Source of the DNA: Streptomyces sp. MMG1121
GTDB lineage: Bacteria; Actinomycetota; Actinomycetes; Streptomycetales; Streptomycetaceae
NCBI RefSeq assembly: GCF_001280015.1
Contig: NZ_LGDV01000025.1
Span: 62,001-126,000 of the forward strand
DNA: 64,000 nucleotides
Direction of reading: 5' to 3'
The position numbers were made by a program, and so were the translations under genes. Shown piece by piece: positions 19,370 to 27,809 of the stretch (position 1 is its first letter; each line of letters begins with the position of its first letter). Below the pieces are notes generated by a model. That model saw only the letters and a list, made by a program, of their open reading frames with translations. It made no database searches and was not told the DNA's origin.

Positions 19370-20101
19370 TCAGCCGCCGGAGATGCCCACCACCAGCCAG
19401 ATGAAGGCCGCGCCCGCGACCGTGCACAGCAGGGTGGAGCGCGCCGGGTGCTCGTGGTGGGCCTCGGGCAGGATCTCGGCGGCGGCGAGATAGAGGAGTA
19501 CGCCGCCGAAGAGGCCCAGATAGCCGCCGAGCACCGCCTCGGGGATGTGGACGAAGGCCGTCGAGAGCGCGCCCAGCACCGGTGCGCAGGCGTCGGCCAC
19601 CAGCATCGCGAGGGCCCGGCGGCGGGCGTTGCCGTACAGGCTCGTGATGGTGAAGGTGTTGAAGCCGTCGGCGAAGTCGTGGGCGATCACGGCGAGCGCG
19701 ACGGAGGCGCCCATGCCGCCGCCCACCTGGAAGGCCGCACCGATCGCCACGCCGTCCATGGCGCTGTGGCCCACCATCGCGGCGGCCGCCGTCAGGCCCA
19801 CCTCGGGCGCCCGGTGGTTGTGCTCGTCACCGCCGTGGGCCGCCTGGCGCGCGGCCAGCGTGCGTTCCACCAGATGGGCCAGCAGGAAGCCGGCCACGAA
19901 GAGCAGCAGGGCGGCCGGTACGCCGAAGATCACGCGGTCGGCCGCGTGCAGTGCCTCCGGCAGCAGGTCCAGGCCGACCACGCCCAGCATCAGGCCGCCG
20001 GCCAGTCCCAGGACGAGATGGCGACGGTCGGTCACGCGCTGTGCCGTCCAGCCGCCGGCCAGCGTCATCAGGAACGCGCCGAGCGCGACGAAGACCGCCA
20101 T
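19370..20101 (-). CDS. ZIP family metal cation transporter
   Basis: 243 residues with about eight hydrophobic segments. Metal-site motifs typical of ZIP helices IV and V are present: VGHSAMDGVAIGAAF and VIAHDFADGFNTFTI. A histidine-rich loop (HGGDEHNH) occurs between the early and later helices. ZIP proteins import Zn, Fe, Mn or other divalent ions. It sits inside the cobalamin cluster on the opposite strand, so cobalt supply or metal homeostasis is an attractive but unproven role. ATG 20101 faces the cobM promoter region. Confidence 0.88.
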   Translation of the reverse strand: MAVFVALGAFLMTLAGGWTAQRVTDRRHLVLGLAGGLMLGVVGLDLLPEALHAADRVIFGVPAALLLFVAGFLLAHLVERTLAARQAAHGGDEHNHRAPEVGLTAAAAMVGHSAMDGVAIGAAFQVGGGMGASVALAVIAHDFADGFNTFTITSLYGNARRRALAMLVADACAPVLGALSTAFVHIPEAVLGGYLGLFGGVLLYLAAAEILPEAHHEHPARSTLLCTVAGAAFIWLVVGISGG

Positions 20102-20219
20102 AGGCCCTTGCTATCCGATCGAGGCGCGTTCGCGCACATCCGGTGCCTCGCATACTGCCCCACACCCTGACGTTTCGCCCACTTCTGCTGTGTGTTTTCC
20201 GTACGAGAGGACCTTTCCC

Positions 20220-21074
20220 ATGGTCGATGCCACCATCGATGCCTCTGCCGGTGCCGGCGGCGACGCCCCCGCCGGCAAGGTGACGTTCGTCGGTGCCGGC
20301 CCCGGCGCCGCCGACCTGCTGACGTTCCGCGCCGCGCGTGCCATCGCGGACGCGGACGTGGTGATCTGGGCGGCGAGCCTGGTCCAGGCGGAGGTCCTCG
20401 AGCACGCCCGCGCGCAGGCGGAGATCCTGGACTCGGCGACCATGTCCCTGGAGGACGTCGTCGCCGTCTACCGGCGTGCGCACGCCGAGGGCCGCAAGGT
20501 GGCCCGGATCCACTCCGGCGACCCCGCGCTGTGGGGCGGCACGCAGGAACAGCTGGACCGGTGCGACGAGATCGGGATCGCGACCGAGGTCGTACCGGGT
20601 GTCTCGGCGTTCTCCGCCGTGGCCGCGCTCGCCCGGCGCGAGCTGACCATTCCCGAGGTCGCGCAGTCCGTGGTGCTCACCCGGCTGGGCGGCGGCAAGA
20701 CGCCGATGCCGCCCGGCGAGGAGGTGCGCGAGTTCGCCCGGCACGGCACCACCATGGCGGTCTTCCTGTCGGCGGCGCGCAGTGGCCAGCTGGTGCGCGA
20801 GCTGCTGGAGGGCGGCTATCCGACGGACACCCCGGTGGTCGTGGCGTACCAGGCGACCTGGCCGGAGGAGCTGGTCGTGAGGTGCACGATCGGCACGCTG
20901 GAGGAGACGGTCAAGGAGCACAAGCTCTGGAAGCACACGCTCTTCCTGGTCGGTCCGGCGCTGGACGCGCACGGCACCCGCTCGCACCTGTACCACCCGG
21001 GTCACTTCCACGGGTACCGCAAGGCCGACCCGGAGGCCCGCCGCGCCCTGCGCGAGCAGCGGGCGAAGAGTTGA
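20220..21074 (+). CDS. cobM: Precorrin-4 C11-methyltransferase CobM/CbiF
   Basis: 284 residues with the tetrapyrrole methylase fold: VTFVGAGPGAADLLTFRAARAI, VARIHSGDPALWGGTQEQ (SAM loop) and VVPGVSAFSAVAALARRELTIPEVAQSVVLTR. The IPEVAQ region and GKTPMPPGEE are characteristic of CobM/CbiF. The ATG start is well supported by GAGAGGA upstream. It opens the second cob block with its own promoter space (20102-20219), where no second riboswitch is visible. Its stop overlaps the cobL TTG start. Confidence 0.94.
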   Translation: MVDATIDASAGAGGDAPAGKVTFVGAGPGAADLLTFRAARAIADADVVIWAASLVQAEVLEHARAQAEILDSATMSLEDVVAVYRRAHAEGRKVARIHSGDPALWGGTQEQLDRCDEIGIATEVVPGVSAFSAVAALARRELTIPEVAQSVVLTRLGGGKTPMPPGEEVREFARHGTTMAVFLSAARSGQLVRELLEGGYPTDTPVVVAYQATWPEELVVRCTIGTLEETVKEHKLWKHTLFLVGPALDAHGTRSHLYHPGHFHGYRKADPEARRALREQRAKS

Positions 21075-22297
21075 TCACGGTCGTCGGCACGGGCACGGGC
21101 GCGCCGGTTCCCGAGGACGTCGTGGCGGGGGCCGCGCTCGTCGTCGGCGGGCGGCGGCACCTGGACGCCGTACGACTGCCGGAGGCGGCCGAGCGGGTCG
21201 TGCTCGGGCCGCTGGCGCCCGCCCTGGACACCATCGCGCGGTACGCCGGCCAGAAGGTCGTGGTGCTGGCCTCCGGGGACCCCGGGTTCTTCGGGATCGT
21301 GCGGGCGCTGGCCGAGCGGTTCGGCGCCGGGCGGCTGGACGTGCGGCCGGGGGTGTCCTCGGTGGCCACCGCGTTCGCGCGGATCGGGCTGCCCTGGGAC
21401 GACGCGGTCGTGGTCAGTGCGCACGGCCGGGAGCTGCGCACGGCGGTGAACGTCTGCCGGGCGCGCCCCAAGGTGGCCGTTCTCACCGGCCCGGGCGCCG
21501 GTCCCGCCGAACTGGGCGCCGCGCTGCCGGCCGACCGGGTCCTGGTCGTGGCGAGCGCGCTCGGCGATCCGGCGCGCGAGCGCGTGGAACGGGTGACGCC
21601 CGCCGAGGCGGCGGCCCGGGACTGGGGTACGGCGGTGAGCGTGGTCCTGTGCCTGGACCAGACCCGGGCGCTCGGCACGGTGCGCACGGTCGCCGGGGTA
21701 CCGGCGCAGCCCGCTCGATGGGCGCTGGACGAGGGCGAGTTCGCGCACCGGGACTCGATGATCACCAAGTTCGAGGTGCGCGCGCTGGCCCTGGCCCGGC
21801 TCGGGCCCCGGCTCGGCGACCTGGTGTGGGACGTGGGCGCCGGCTCGGGCTCGGTGGCGGTGGAGTGCGCGCGGCTCGGTGCGGCCGTCGTCGCCGTGGA
21901 GAAGGCGGCGGACGGGGTGGAGCGCGTCCGCGCCAACGCCCGCGCCCACGGCGTCGACGTGGCCGTGGTGCACGGCTCGGCACCGGAGGCCCTGGACGGG
22001 CTGGACGATCCCGACGCGGTGTTCGTCGGAGGTGGCGGCCGGGAGCTGGCGGACATCATCGGCGCGTGCGCGCGCCGGGCCCGGCGCACCGTCGTCGTCG
22101 CCATGGCCGCGCTCGACCGGGTGCCGGCGGCGCGCGAGGCGCTCATGGCCGCCGGCCTCACCTGCGACGGGCTGCTGTTGCAGTCGTCGCGGCTGGCACC
22201 GCTGCCGGGCGATGTGACCCGGCTCGCGGCGACCAATCCTGTGTTTCTGCTCTGGGGCGTGCGAACCCAGGTATCCAGTAAGGGAGTTGACGAGTGA
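21071..22297 (+). CDS. cobL: Precorrin-6Y C5,15-methyltransferase (decarboxylating) CobL, CbiE-CbiT fusion
   Basis: 408 residues. N-terminal CbiE-like methylase domain (VLASGDPGFFGIVRALAERFG, RPGVSSVATAFARIGLPWDDA) fused to a C-terminal class I SAM methyltransferase, CbiT (DSMITKFEVRALALARL, VWDVGAGSGSVAVECARLG). Together they methylate C5 and C15 and decarboxylate the C12 acetate. The best start is a TTG overlapping the cobM stop (TTGA), placing ITVVGTGTG at the N-terminus; no ATG or GTG suits better. The stop overlaps the following GTG. Confidence 0.92.
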   Translation: MITVVGTGTGAPVPEDVVAGAALVVGGRRHLDAVRLPEAAERVVLGPLAPALDTIARYAGQKVVVLASGDPGFFGIVRALAERFGAGRLDVRPGVSSVATAFARIGLPWDDAVVVSAHGRELRTAVNVCRARPKVAVLTGPGAGPAELGAALPADRVLVVASALGDPARERVERVTPAEAAARDWGTAVSVVLCLDQTRALGTVRTVAGVPAQPARWALDEGEFAHRDSMITKFEVRALALARLGPRLGDLVWDVGAGSGSVAVECARLGAAVVAVEKAADGVERVRANARAHGVDVAVVHGSAPEALDGLDDPDAVFVGGGGRELADIIGACARRARRTVVVAMAALDRVPAAREALMAAGLTCDGLLLQSSRLAPLPGDVTRLAATNPVFLLWGVRTQVSSKGVDE

Positions 22298-23988
22298 TCG
22301 GCCTCATTTCCGCCACTGCGGCGGGTGCGGCGGCGCGGGACCGGCTGGCCGCGGCGTGGCCGGACCGCACGCGGGTGTACGAGGGTCCCGTCGGGGAGGC
22401 GGTGCGGGCCGCGTTCGCGGAGTGCGAGCAGCTGGTGTGCTTCCTCGCGACGGGGGCGGCGGTACGGCTGCTCGCGCCGCTGCTCGGCGACAAGAGGGCC
22501 GACCCGGGCGTGGTGTGCGTGGACGAGGGCGGCCGGTACGCGGTGTCGCTGGTCGGCGGGCACGGCGGCGGCGCCAATGAACTCGCCCGCGAGGTGGGCG
22601 CGTTGCTGGCCGCGGAGCCAGTGGTGACGACGGCGACGGACTCCGTGGGACTGCCGGGCCTGGACATGCTCGGACTCCCCTACGAGGGTGCGGTGGCCGC
22701 GGTCTGCCGCGCCCTGCTGGACGGCGAACCGGTGGCGCTGGAGGCCGAGGTGGCCTGGCCGCTGCCGCCGCTGCCGCTCTCGGCGCAGGGCTCGTACACC
22801 GTCCGGCTCACGGACCGGGCCGTCGCGCCGGGCGAGCGCGAGGTGCTGCTCAGGCCGCCGTCGCTGGTGGTCGGTGTCGGCGCGTCCAGGGGCGCGCCCG
22901 TCGAGGAGGTCCTCGGGCTGGTCGAGGAGGCGCTGCGGGACGCGGGTCTGTCGGTCCGGTCGGTCGCCGAACTGGCCACCGTGGACGCCAAGGCGGCGGA
23001 GCCCGGCATCGTCGCGGCCGCCGAGCGGCTGGGCGTGCCCCTGGTGACGTACTCCGCCGAGGAGCTGGCGGCCGTCGAGGTGCCCAACCCGTCCGACGCT
23101 CCGCTCGCGGCGGTCGGTACGCCCTCGGTGGCGGAGGCCGCCGCGCTGGTCCGGGGCGGAGAACTCCTCGTGCCCAAGCGGAAGTCGGCGGCCCGGCCCG
23201 CGATGGCGACCTGTGCCGTCGTACGGCGCCCGGGGCGCGGGCGGCTCGCGGTGGTCGGGCTCGGACCCGGCGCCCGGGATCTGCTCACCCCGCGTGCCGA
23301 GGCCGAACTCCGGCGCGCCTCCGTGCTGGTGGGGCTCGACCAGTACGTCGACCAGATCCGCGACCTGCTGCGGCCGGGCACCCGGGTGCTGGAGTCGGGG
23401 CTCGGAGCCGAGGAGGAGCGGGCCCGTGCGGCGGTCGCCGAGGCCCGTGCGGGGCACGCGGTGGCACTGATCGGCAGCGGGGACGCGGGCGTGTACGCCA
23501 TGGCCTCCCCGGCGCTGGCCGAGGCGTCCGACGACATCGACGTGGTCGGGGTGCCCGGGGTGACGGCCGCGCTGGCCGCCGGGGCGATCCTGGGCGCGCC
23601 GCTGGGCCACGACCACGTGTCCATCAGCCTGTCCGACCTGCACACGCCGTGGGAGGTCATCGAGCGGCGGGTGCGGGCGGCGGCCGAGGCGGACCTCGTC
23701 GTCACCTTCTACAACCCGCGCTCGCGGGGCCGCGACTGGCAGCTGCCCAAGGCGCTCACGATCCTCGCCGGGCACCGCGAGCCGACGACGCCGGTCGGTG
23801 TCGTGCGGAGCGCGACCCGGCCGGACGAGTCGAGCCGGGTGACCACCCTCGGCGCGCTCGACCCGGCGTCGGTCGACATGATGACGGTCGTGACGGTGGG
23901 CAACACCGCGACCCGTACGATCGCGGGCCGCATGGTGACCCCGCGCGGCTACCGCTGGCAGGACGGCAGGCAGGAGGAGGCCCGGTGA
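22294..23988 (+). CDS. cobJ: CbiG-CobJ fusion: precorrin-5A hydrolase plus precorrin-3B C17-methyltransferase
   Basis: 564 residues, about twice a plain CobJ. Residues 1 to about 300 are CbiG-like (VCFLATGAAVRLLAPLL, VSLVGGHGGGANELAREVG, VVGVGASRGAPVEEVLGLVEE), the activity that opens the delta-lactone and removes acetaldehyde. From about residue 310 a CobJ/CbiH methylase domain begins (LAVVGLGPGARDLLTPRAEAEL, LIGSGDAGVYAMASPALAE, VTFYNPRSRGRDWQLPKA). AAGGGAG precedes the GTG start, which overlaps the cobL stop. Its own stop overlaps the cobH start. Confidence 0.93.
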   Translation: MIGLISATAAGAAARDRLAAAWPDRTRVYEGPVGEAVRAAFAECEQLVCFLATGAAVRLLAPLLGDKRADPGVVCVDEGGRYAVSLVGGHGGGANELAREVGALLAAEPVVTTATDSVGLPGLDMLGLPYEGAVAAVCRALLDGEPVALEAEVAWPLPPLPLSAQGSYTVRLTDRAVAPGEREVLLRPPSLVVGVGASRGAPVEEVLGLVEEALRDAGLSVRSVAELATVDAKAAEPGIVAAAERLGVPLVTYSAEELAAVEVPNPSDAPLAAVGTPSVAEAAALVRGGELLVPKRKSAARPAMATCAVVRRPGRGRLAVVGLGPGARDLLTPRAEAELRRASVLVGLDQYVDQIRDLLRPGTRVLESGLGAEEERARAAVAEARAGHAVALIGSGDAGVYAMASPALAEASDDIDVVGVPGVTAALAAGAILGAPLGHDHVSISLSDLHTPWEVIERRVRAAAEADLVVTFYNPRSRGRDWQLPKALTILAGHREPTTPVGVVRSATRPDESSRVTTLGALDPASVDMMTVVTVGNTATRTIAGRMVTPRGYRWQDGRQEEAR

Positions 23989-24572
23989 ACCGGATCGTGC
24001 ACCCCATCGAGCAGGAGTCCTTCCGGCGGCTGCGCGCCCGCCTGGACACCTCGCACTTCCCGCCGCTGACCCGGGCGGTGGTGGAGCGGGTCATCCACTC
24101 CGCCGCCGACCTGGAGTACGCGAGCGACCTCGTGACCGACGAGGACGACCTGGCGAAGGCGCACGCCGCGCTGCACGCCGGGGCGCCCGTCGTCGTGGAC
24201 GTGGAGATGGTCGCGGCCGGAATCACCCGCCGAGGGACCGTCTGCCGGCTGAAGGACGCCACGTCGGGTCCGGGGCTGACCCGTTCGGCACATGCGATCC
24301 GGCTCGCGTACGAGGAGGTGGGGCCCGGTGCCCTGTGGGTGATCGGCTGCGCACCGACCGCCCTGGAGGAGCTGCTCGCCCTGGACGCCTCCCCCGCGCT
24401 CGTCATCGGGCTGCCCGTCGGCTTCGTCGGGGCGGCCGAGTCCAAGGCCGCGCTCCGCGCGAGCGGGCTGCCCGCCGTGAGCAACGTGTCCGAGAAGGGC
24501 GGGTCGGCGGTCGCCGCCGCCGCGCTCAACGCCCTGCTGTACCACCCCACTTCATCCGAGGAGACCCAGTGA
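23985..24572 (+). CDS. cobH: Precorrin-8X methylmutase CobH/CbiC
   Basis: 195 residues. It carries IEQESFRRLRARLDTSHFPP, then the catalytic histidine in VIHSAADLEYA (about residue 38), VVDVEMVAAGITRR and IGLPVGFVGAAESKAAL, all typical of CobH/CbiC. The enzyme migrates the methyl group from C11 to C12 to give hydrogenobyrinate. The GTG start overlaps the cobJ stop, and GTG of the cbiX-like gene overlaps its stop. Confidence 0.95.
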   Translation: MNRIVHPIEQESFRRLRARLDTSHFPPLTRAVVERVIHSAADLEYASDLVTDEDDLAKAHAALHAGAPVVVDVEMVAAGITRRGTVCRLKDATSGPGLTRSAHAIRLAYEEVGPGALWVIGCAPTALEELLALDASPALVIGLPVGFVGAAESKAALRASGLPAVSNVSEKGGSAVAAAALNALLYHPTSSEETQ

Positions 24573-25504
24573 CCACCCCGCCGCCCGCTCTGCTCATCGC
24601 CGGCCACGGCACCCGGGACGAGGCCGGAGCCGAGGCGTTCCGCGACTTCGTACGGGAGTTGGGCCGTCGCCACCCCGAACTGCCCGTCGCGGGCGGCTTC
24701 ATCGAACTGTCCCCGCCGCCGCTCGGCGACGCCGTCACCGAGCTGGTCGAACAGGGCGTACGACGGTTCGCCGCGGTGCCGCTGATGCTGGTGTCCGCCG
24801 GGCACGCCAAGGGGGACATCCCGGCCGCGCTGGCCCGCGAGAAGGAACGGCACCCGGGGATCACGTACACCTACGGCCGTCCGCTGGGCCCGCACCCGGC
24901 GCTGCTGAACGTGCTGGAGCGGCGGCTGGACGAGGCGCTCGGGGGCACCGGACGTACGCCCGAGGACCGGGCCGACGTGACCGTGCTGCTGGTCGGGCGC
25001 GGCTCGACCGACCCGGACGCCAACGCCGAGGTGCACAAGGCGGCCCGGCTGCTGTGGGAGGGACGGGGGTACGCCGGTGTGGAGACGGCGTTCGTGTCGC
25101 TGGCGGCGCCGGACGTGCCGAGCGGGCTGGACCGGTGCGCGAAGCTGGGGGCGCAGCGGATCGTCGTCCTCCCCTACTTCCTGTTCACCGGGATCCTGCC
25201 GGACCGGGTGCGGCAGCAGACCGAGGGCTGGGCGGCCGCGCACCCGGAGGTCGAGGTGCGCTCCGCCGATGTCATCGGGCCCGAGCCGGAGCTGCTGGAC
25301 CTGGTGACGGAGCGGTACCGGGAGGCGGTCAAGGGTGATCTGCGGATGAACTGCGACTCGTGCGTGTACCGGATCGCGCTGCCGGGCTTCGAGGACAAGG
25401 TGGGGCTGCCGCAGCAGCCGCACTTCCACCCGGACGACGACGGGGACCACCACGGACACGGGCACCACCATCACGGGGGGCACGCGCACAGCCATGCACA
25501 CTGA
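24569..25504 (+). CDS. cbiX: Sirohydrochlorin cobaltochelatase-like protein CbiX with His-rich tail
   Basis: 311 residues with two CbiX half-domains. The first has AGHGTRDEAG (about H13) and VSAGHAKGDIPAAL; the second has VGRGSTDPDANAEVHK and PYFLFTGILPDRV. A C-terminal stretch with Cys-x-x-Cys (NCDSCVY) is followed by a tail in which about half the last 27 residues are histidine (HHGHGHHHHGGHAHSHAH). The family inserts Co2+ or Fe2+ into sirohydrochlorin; the tail probably stores or delivers metal. GAGGAG precedes the GTG start. Its end overlaps cobC by 11 bases. Confidence 0.88.
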   Translation: MTTPPPALLIAGHGTRDEAGAEAFRDFVRELGRRHPELPVAGGFIELSPPPLGDAVTELVEQGVRRFAAVPLMLVSAGHAKGDIPAALAREKERHPGITYTYGRPLGPHPALLNVLERRLDEALGGTGRTPEDRADVTVLLVGRGSTDPDANAEVHKAARLLWEGRGYAGVETAFVSLAAPDVPSGLDRCAKLGAQRIVVLPYFLFTGILPDRVRQQTEGWAAAHPEVEVRSADVIGPEPELLDLVTERYREAVKGDLRMNCDSCVYRIALPGFEDKVGLPQQPHFHPDDDGDHHGHGHHHHGGHAHSHAH

Positions 25505-26579
25505 GGACACGGGGCACGATCTGCGCCATCACGGCGACGCCGAGGTCCGTGACGACGGCTCCGCGCTGGTCGACCTCGCGGTCAACGTGCGCGCCGACAC
25601 TCCCCCGGTCTGGCTGCGCGAGCGGATCGCCGGGTCGCTGGGTGCGCTCGCGGCCTACCCGGACGGGCGGGCCGCGCGGACGGCGGTGGCGGCGCGGCAC
25701 GGGCTGCCGGTGGAACGGGTGCTGCTGACGGCCGGGGCGGCGGAGGCGTTCGTGCTCCTGGCGCGCGCCCTGAAGGTACGTCGACCGGTCGTCGTGCACC
25801 CGCAGTTCACCGAGCCGGAGGCGGCGCTGCGGGACGCGGGGCACACCGTGGACCGGGTGCTGCTGCGGGAGGCGGACGGGTTCCGGCTGGATCCCGCGGC
25901 GGTGCCCGAGGACGCCGATCTGGTGGTGATCGGGAATCCGACCAACCCCACGTCGGTGCTGCACCCGGCGGCCGCAATCGCCCGACTCGCCCGTCCGGGG
26001 CGGACGTTGGTGGTCGACGAGGCGTTCATGGACGCGGTGCCGGGTGAGCGGGAGGCGCTGGCCGGGCGGACGGACGTCCCCGGCCTGGTCGTGCTGCGCA
26101 GCCTGACCAAGACGTGGGGGCTGGCCGGGCTGCGGATCGGGTACGTGCTGGCCGCGCCGGAGATCATTGCGTCGCTGGAGCAGGCCCAGCCGCTGTGGCC
26201 CGTGTCGACGCCGGCCCTGGCCGCGGCCGAGGCCTGTGTCACGTCCCGGGCGCTGGCCGAGGCGGGCCATGCGGCGCATCGCATCGCGGCCGACCGGGCC
26301 CATCTGGTGGCGGGGCTGACGGCCCTCGCCGACCGGGGTGTACGGGTGGCGGAGCCCGCGCAAGGACCGTTCGTGCTGGTCCGTATGCCGGGGGCGGCCG
26401 GGGTACGGCACCGGTTGCGCGAGCTCGGCTACGCCGTGCGCCGGGGTGACACCTTCCCGGGACTCGGCGAGGAGTGGGTACGGGTGGCCGTACGGGACCG
26501 GGGAACGGCGAACGGCTTCCTGAAGGCGCTGTCGGCCGCGCTGCATTCACCCACCCGCCCGTCCGCCTCGCTCGGCTGA
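25494..26579 (+). CDS. cobC: Threonine-phosphate decarboxylase-like aminotransferase CobC
   Basis: 361 residues of fold-type I PLP enzyme. It shows AYPDGRAARTAVAARHGLP, GAAEAFVLLARAL, VVIGNPTNPTSVLHP, DEAFMDAVPGE and the Schiff-base lysine in RSLTKTWGLAGLRIGYVL. In a B12 cluster this is the CobC-type L-threonine-O-3-phosphate decarboxylase that makes aminopropanol phosphate for CobD, although histidinol-phosphate aminotransferases look similar. It overlaps the end of cbiX by 11 bases and closes the cluster. Confidence 0.85.
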   Translation: MHTEDTGHDLRHHGDAEVRDDGSALVDLAVNVRADTPPVWLRERIAGSLGALAAYPDGRAARTAVAARHGLPVERVLLTAGAAEAFVLLARALKVRRPVVVHPQFTEPEAALRDAGHTVDRVLLREADGFRLDPAAVPEDADLVVIGNPTNPTSVLHPAAAIARLARPGRTLVVDEAFMDAVPGEREALAGRTDVPGLVVLRSLTKTWGLAGLRIGYVLAAPEIIASLEQAQPLWPVSTPALAAAEACVTSRALAEAGHAAHRIAADRAHLVAGLTALADRGVRVAEPAQGPFVLVRMPGAAGVRHRLRELGYAVRRGDTFPGLGEEWVRVAVRDRGTANGFLKALSAALHSPTRPSASLG

Positions 26580-26625
26580 GAGGCCGGGGCAGCGACCAGC
26601 CGTCCTGGCGGGCGGCCGCGCCGGG

Positions 26626-26679
26626 GCGGGCTGCCATGCCGGAGCGGGCTGCCACGCCTGGGCGGGAGGCCGCTCCCGG
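26626..26679. repeat. Three 18-bp imperfect tandem repeats
   Basis: GCGGGCTGCCATGCCGGA (26626), GCGGGCTGCCACGCCTGG (26644) and GCGGGAGGCCGCTCCCGG (26662) are tandem units with exact 18-base period, the third most diverged. They fill the gap between two convergent genes (cobC and the LAETG protein). They may act as a loose terminator or be neutral expansion. Confidence 0.5.
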
Positions 26680-26722
26680 CCCGGAGTGACGGCCGGGCGG
26701 GAAGCGGCACCAGGTCGTGGCG

Positions 26723-27655
26723 TCAGCCCCTGCGGCGCCGGGCCACCGCAGCCGCTCCCCCGCCGACCAGCAGCAGCACCAGTGCTCCGCCCGCCAGGTA
26801 CGGGGTCGCCGGACTGCCCCCGGTCTCGGCGAGGTCGGTCTTCGCCGTGCCGCCCTGGGGCTTCACGTCGGAGGCGGTGTCGGCCTTCGTGCCCGCGGCC
26901 GGGTCGTGACTCGGCGCCGGGTGGCCGGCGGGCGGGGCCGTCGGGGACTCGCAGGTCGCCTTGGCGAGGGTGACCGTGCCCTCGACGTCGGCCACGTTGA
27001 GCTTCAACGGGTTGACGGAGACCTTGAGTTCGAGCGCGGTGGCGGCGGCCGTACGGCTCGTGGTGGTGTGCTGGGCGAGGTCGAGGCGGACCTCGCCGAC
27101 GCCGGGCACCTTCACCTCGGTCGGGCCGCCGGCGGTCAGCGTGACGCGCTTACCGAGGACCGTGACGGCGCCGAGGACGTTCGCGGAGGCGACGGGCGCC
27201 TTGCCGGCCTCGCAGGTCGCCCGCGCGGTGACCGCGTCGGCCTCGACCAGGGACAGCAGGGGCAGACCGGGGACGTGCAGCCGGGCGTGGGCGAGCCGGA
27301 CCGAGCCCTCGGCTCTGCGCGCCGTCACCGTGGCCTTCGCCGAGGCGACGTCCGCGCCGAGGACGGTGAACGGCTTGCCGCCGGCCACGCCGTCGAGCCG
27401 GGCGGACAGCGCGGTTCTGTCGGCGCTCTCGGGTGCCTGGACCTCGTTGAGGGAGACCGCGAGCGGGACGTCGACGGTCTTGTCGAGCAGGGACACGTCG
27501 AGCCCGGTGCGCAGGACGACGGCGGAGGCGCGACCGTGGTCATCGGTCGCGTGCGCGGCGCCCGCGCCCAGGACCGCGGGCGCCGCGGCGAGGGCGGTGA
27601 CCGTCGCGACGGTGGCGAGACGGCGTGCGGGCATGCGGAAGTTGTTGCTGTTCAA
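26723..27655 (-). CDS. LAETG-anchored surface protein of the SCO1860 type
   Basis: About 310 residues. An N-terminal signal peptide (LATVATVTALAAAPAVLGAGAAHA) precedes a beta-rich, repeat-like domain with two cysteines (ARATCEAG, AKATCESP) and a Pro/Ala/Thr/Lys spacer. It ends with the sortase motif LAETG, a hydrophobic helix and an RRRRG tail. LAxTG is the streptomycete class E sortase signal, so the protein should be covalently wall-bound. The TTG start at 27655 has GGGGG ten bases upstream and gives LNSNNFRMPARR; ATG 27634 lacks a ribosome site. Position next to the cob genes recalls SCO1860; function unknown. Confidence 0.8.
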   Translation of the reverse strand: MNSNNFRMPARRLATVATVTALAAAPAVLGAGAAHATDDHGRASAVVLRTGLDVSLLDKTVDVPLAVSLNEVQAPESADRTALSARLDGVAGGKPFTVLGADVASAKATVTARRAEGSVRLAHARLHVPGLPLLSLVEADAVTARATCEAGKAPVASANVLGAVTVLGKRVTLTAGGPTEVKVPGVGEVRLDLAQHTTTSRTAAATALELKVSVNPLKLNVADVEGTVTLAKATCESPTAPPAGHPAPSHDPAAGTKADTASDVKPQGGTAKTDLAETGGSPATPYLAGGALVLLLVGGGAAAVARRRRG

Positions 27656-27809
27656 GGCGGTGGGACCCCCAGAATGAACATGTTTGGGACCCGTCAACCT
27701 TGTACGCATTGTGGGTGAACGGTCAGCAATCCACGGTCACTTCACTCAATCGGGGAGTTTCAGCACACCTCTTCGAATCGTGAAGCACATCTGTTCCCGC
27801 ACGCCACGA

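Noticed and set aside
20102..20219. Second cobalamin riboswitch before cobM
   Set aside because: Neither the B12 box nor the CCGGTG/CCGGCG core is present in this gap.
26626..26679. CRISPR-like repeat array between cobC and the LAETG gene
   Set aside because: Units are 18 bases with no spacers and decay progressively; it is a simple tandem repeat.
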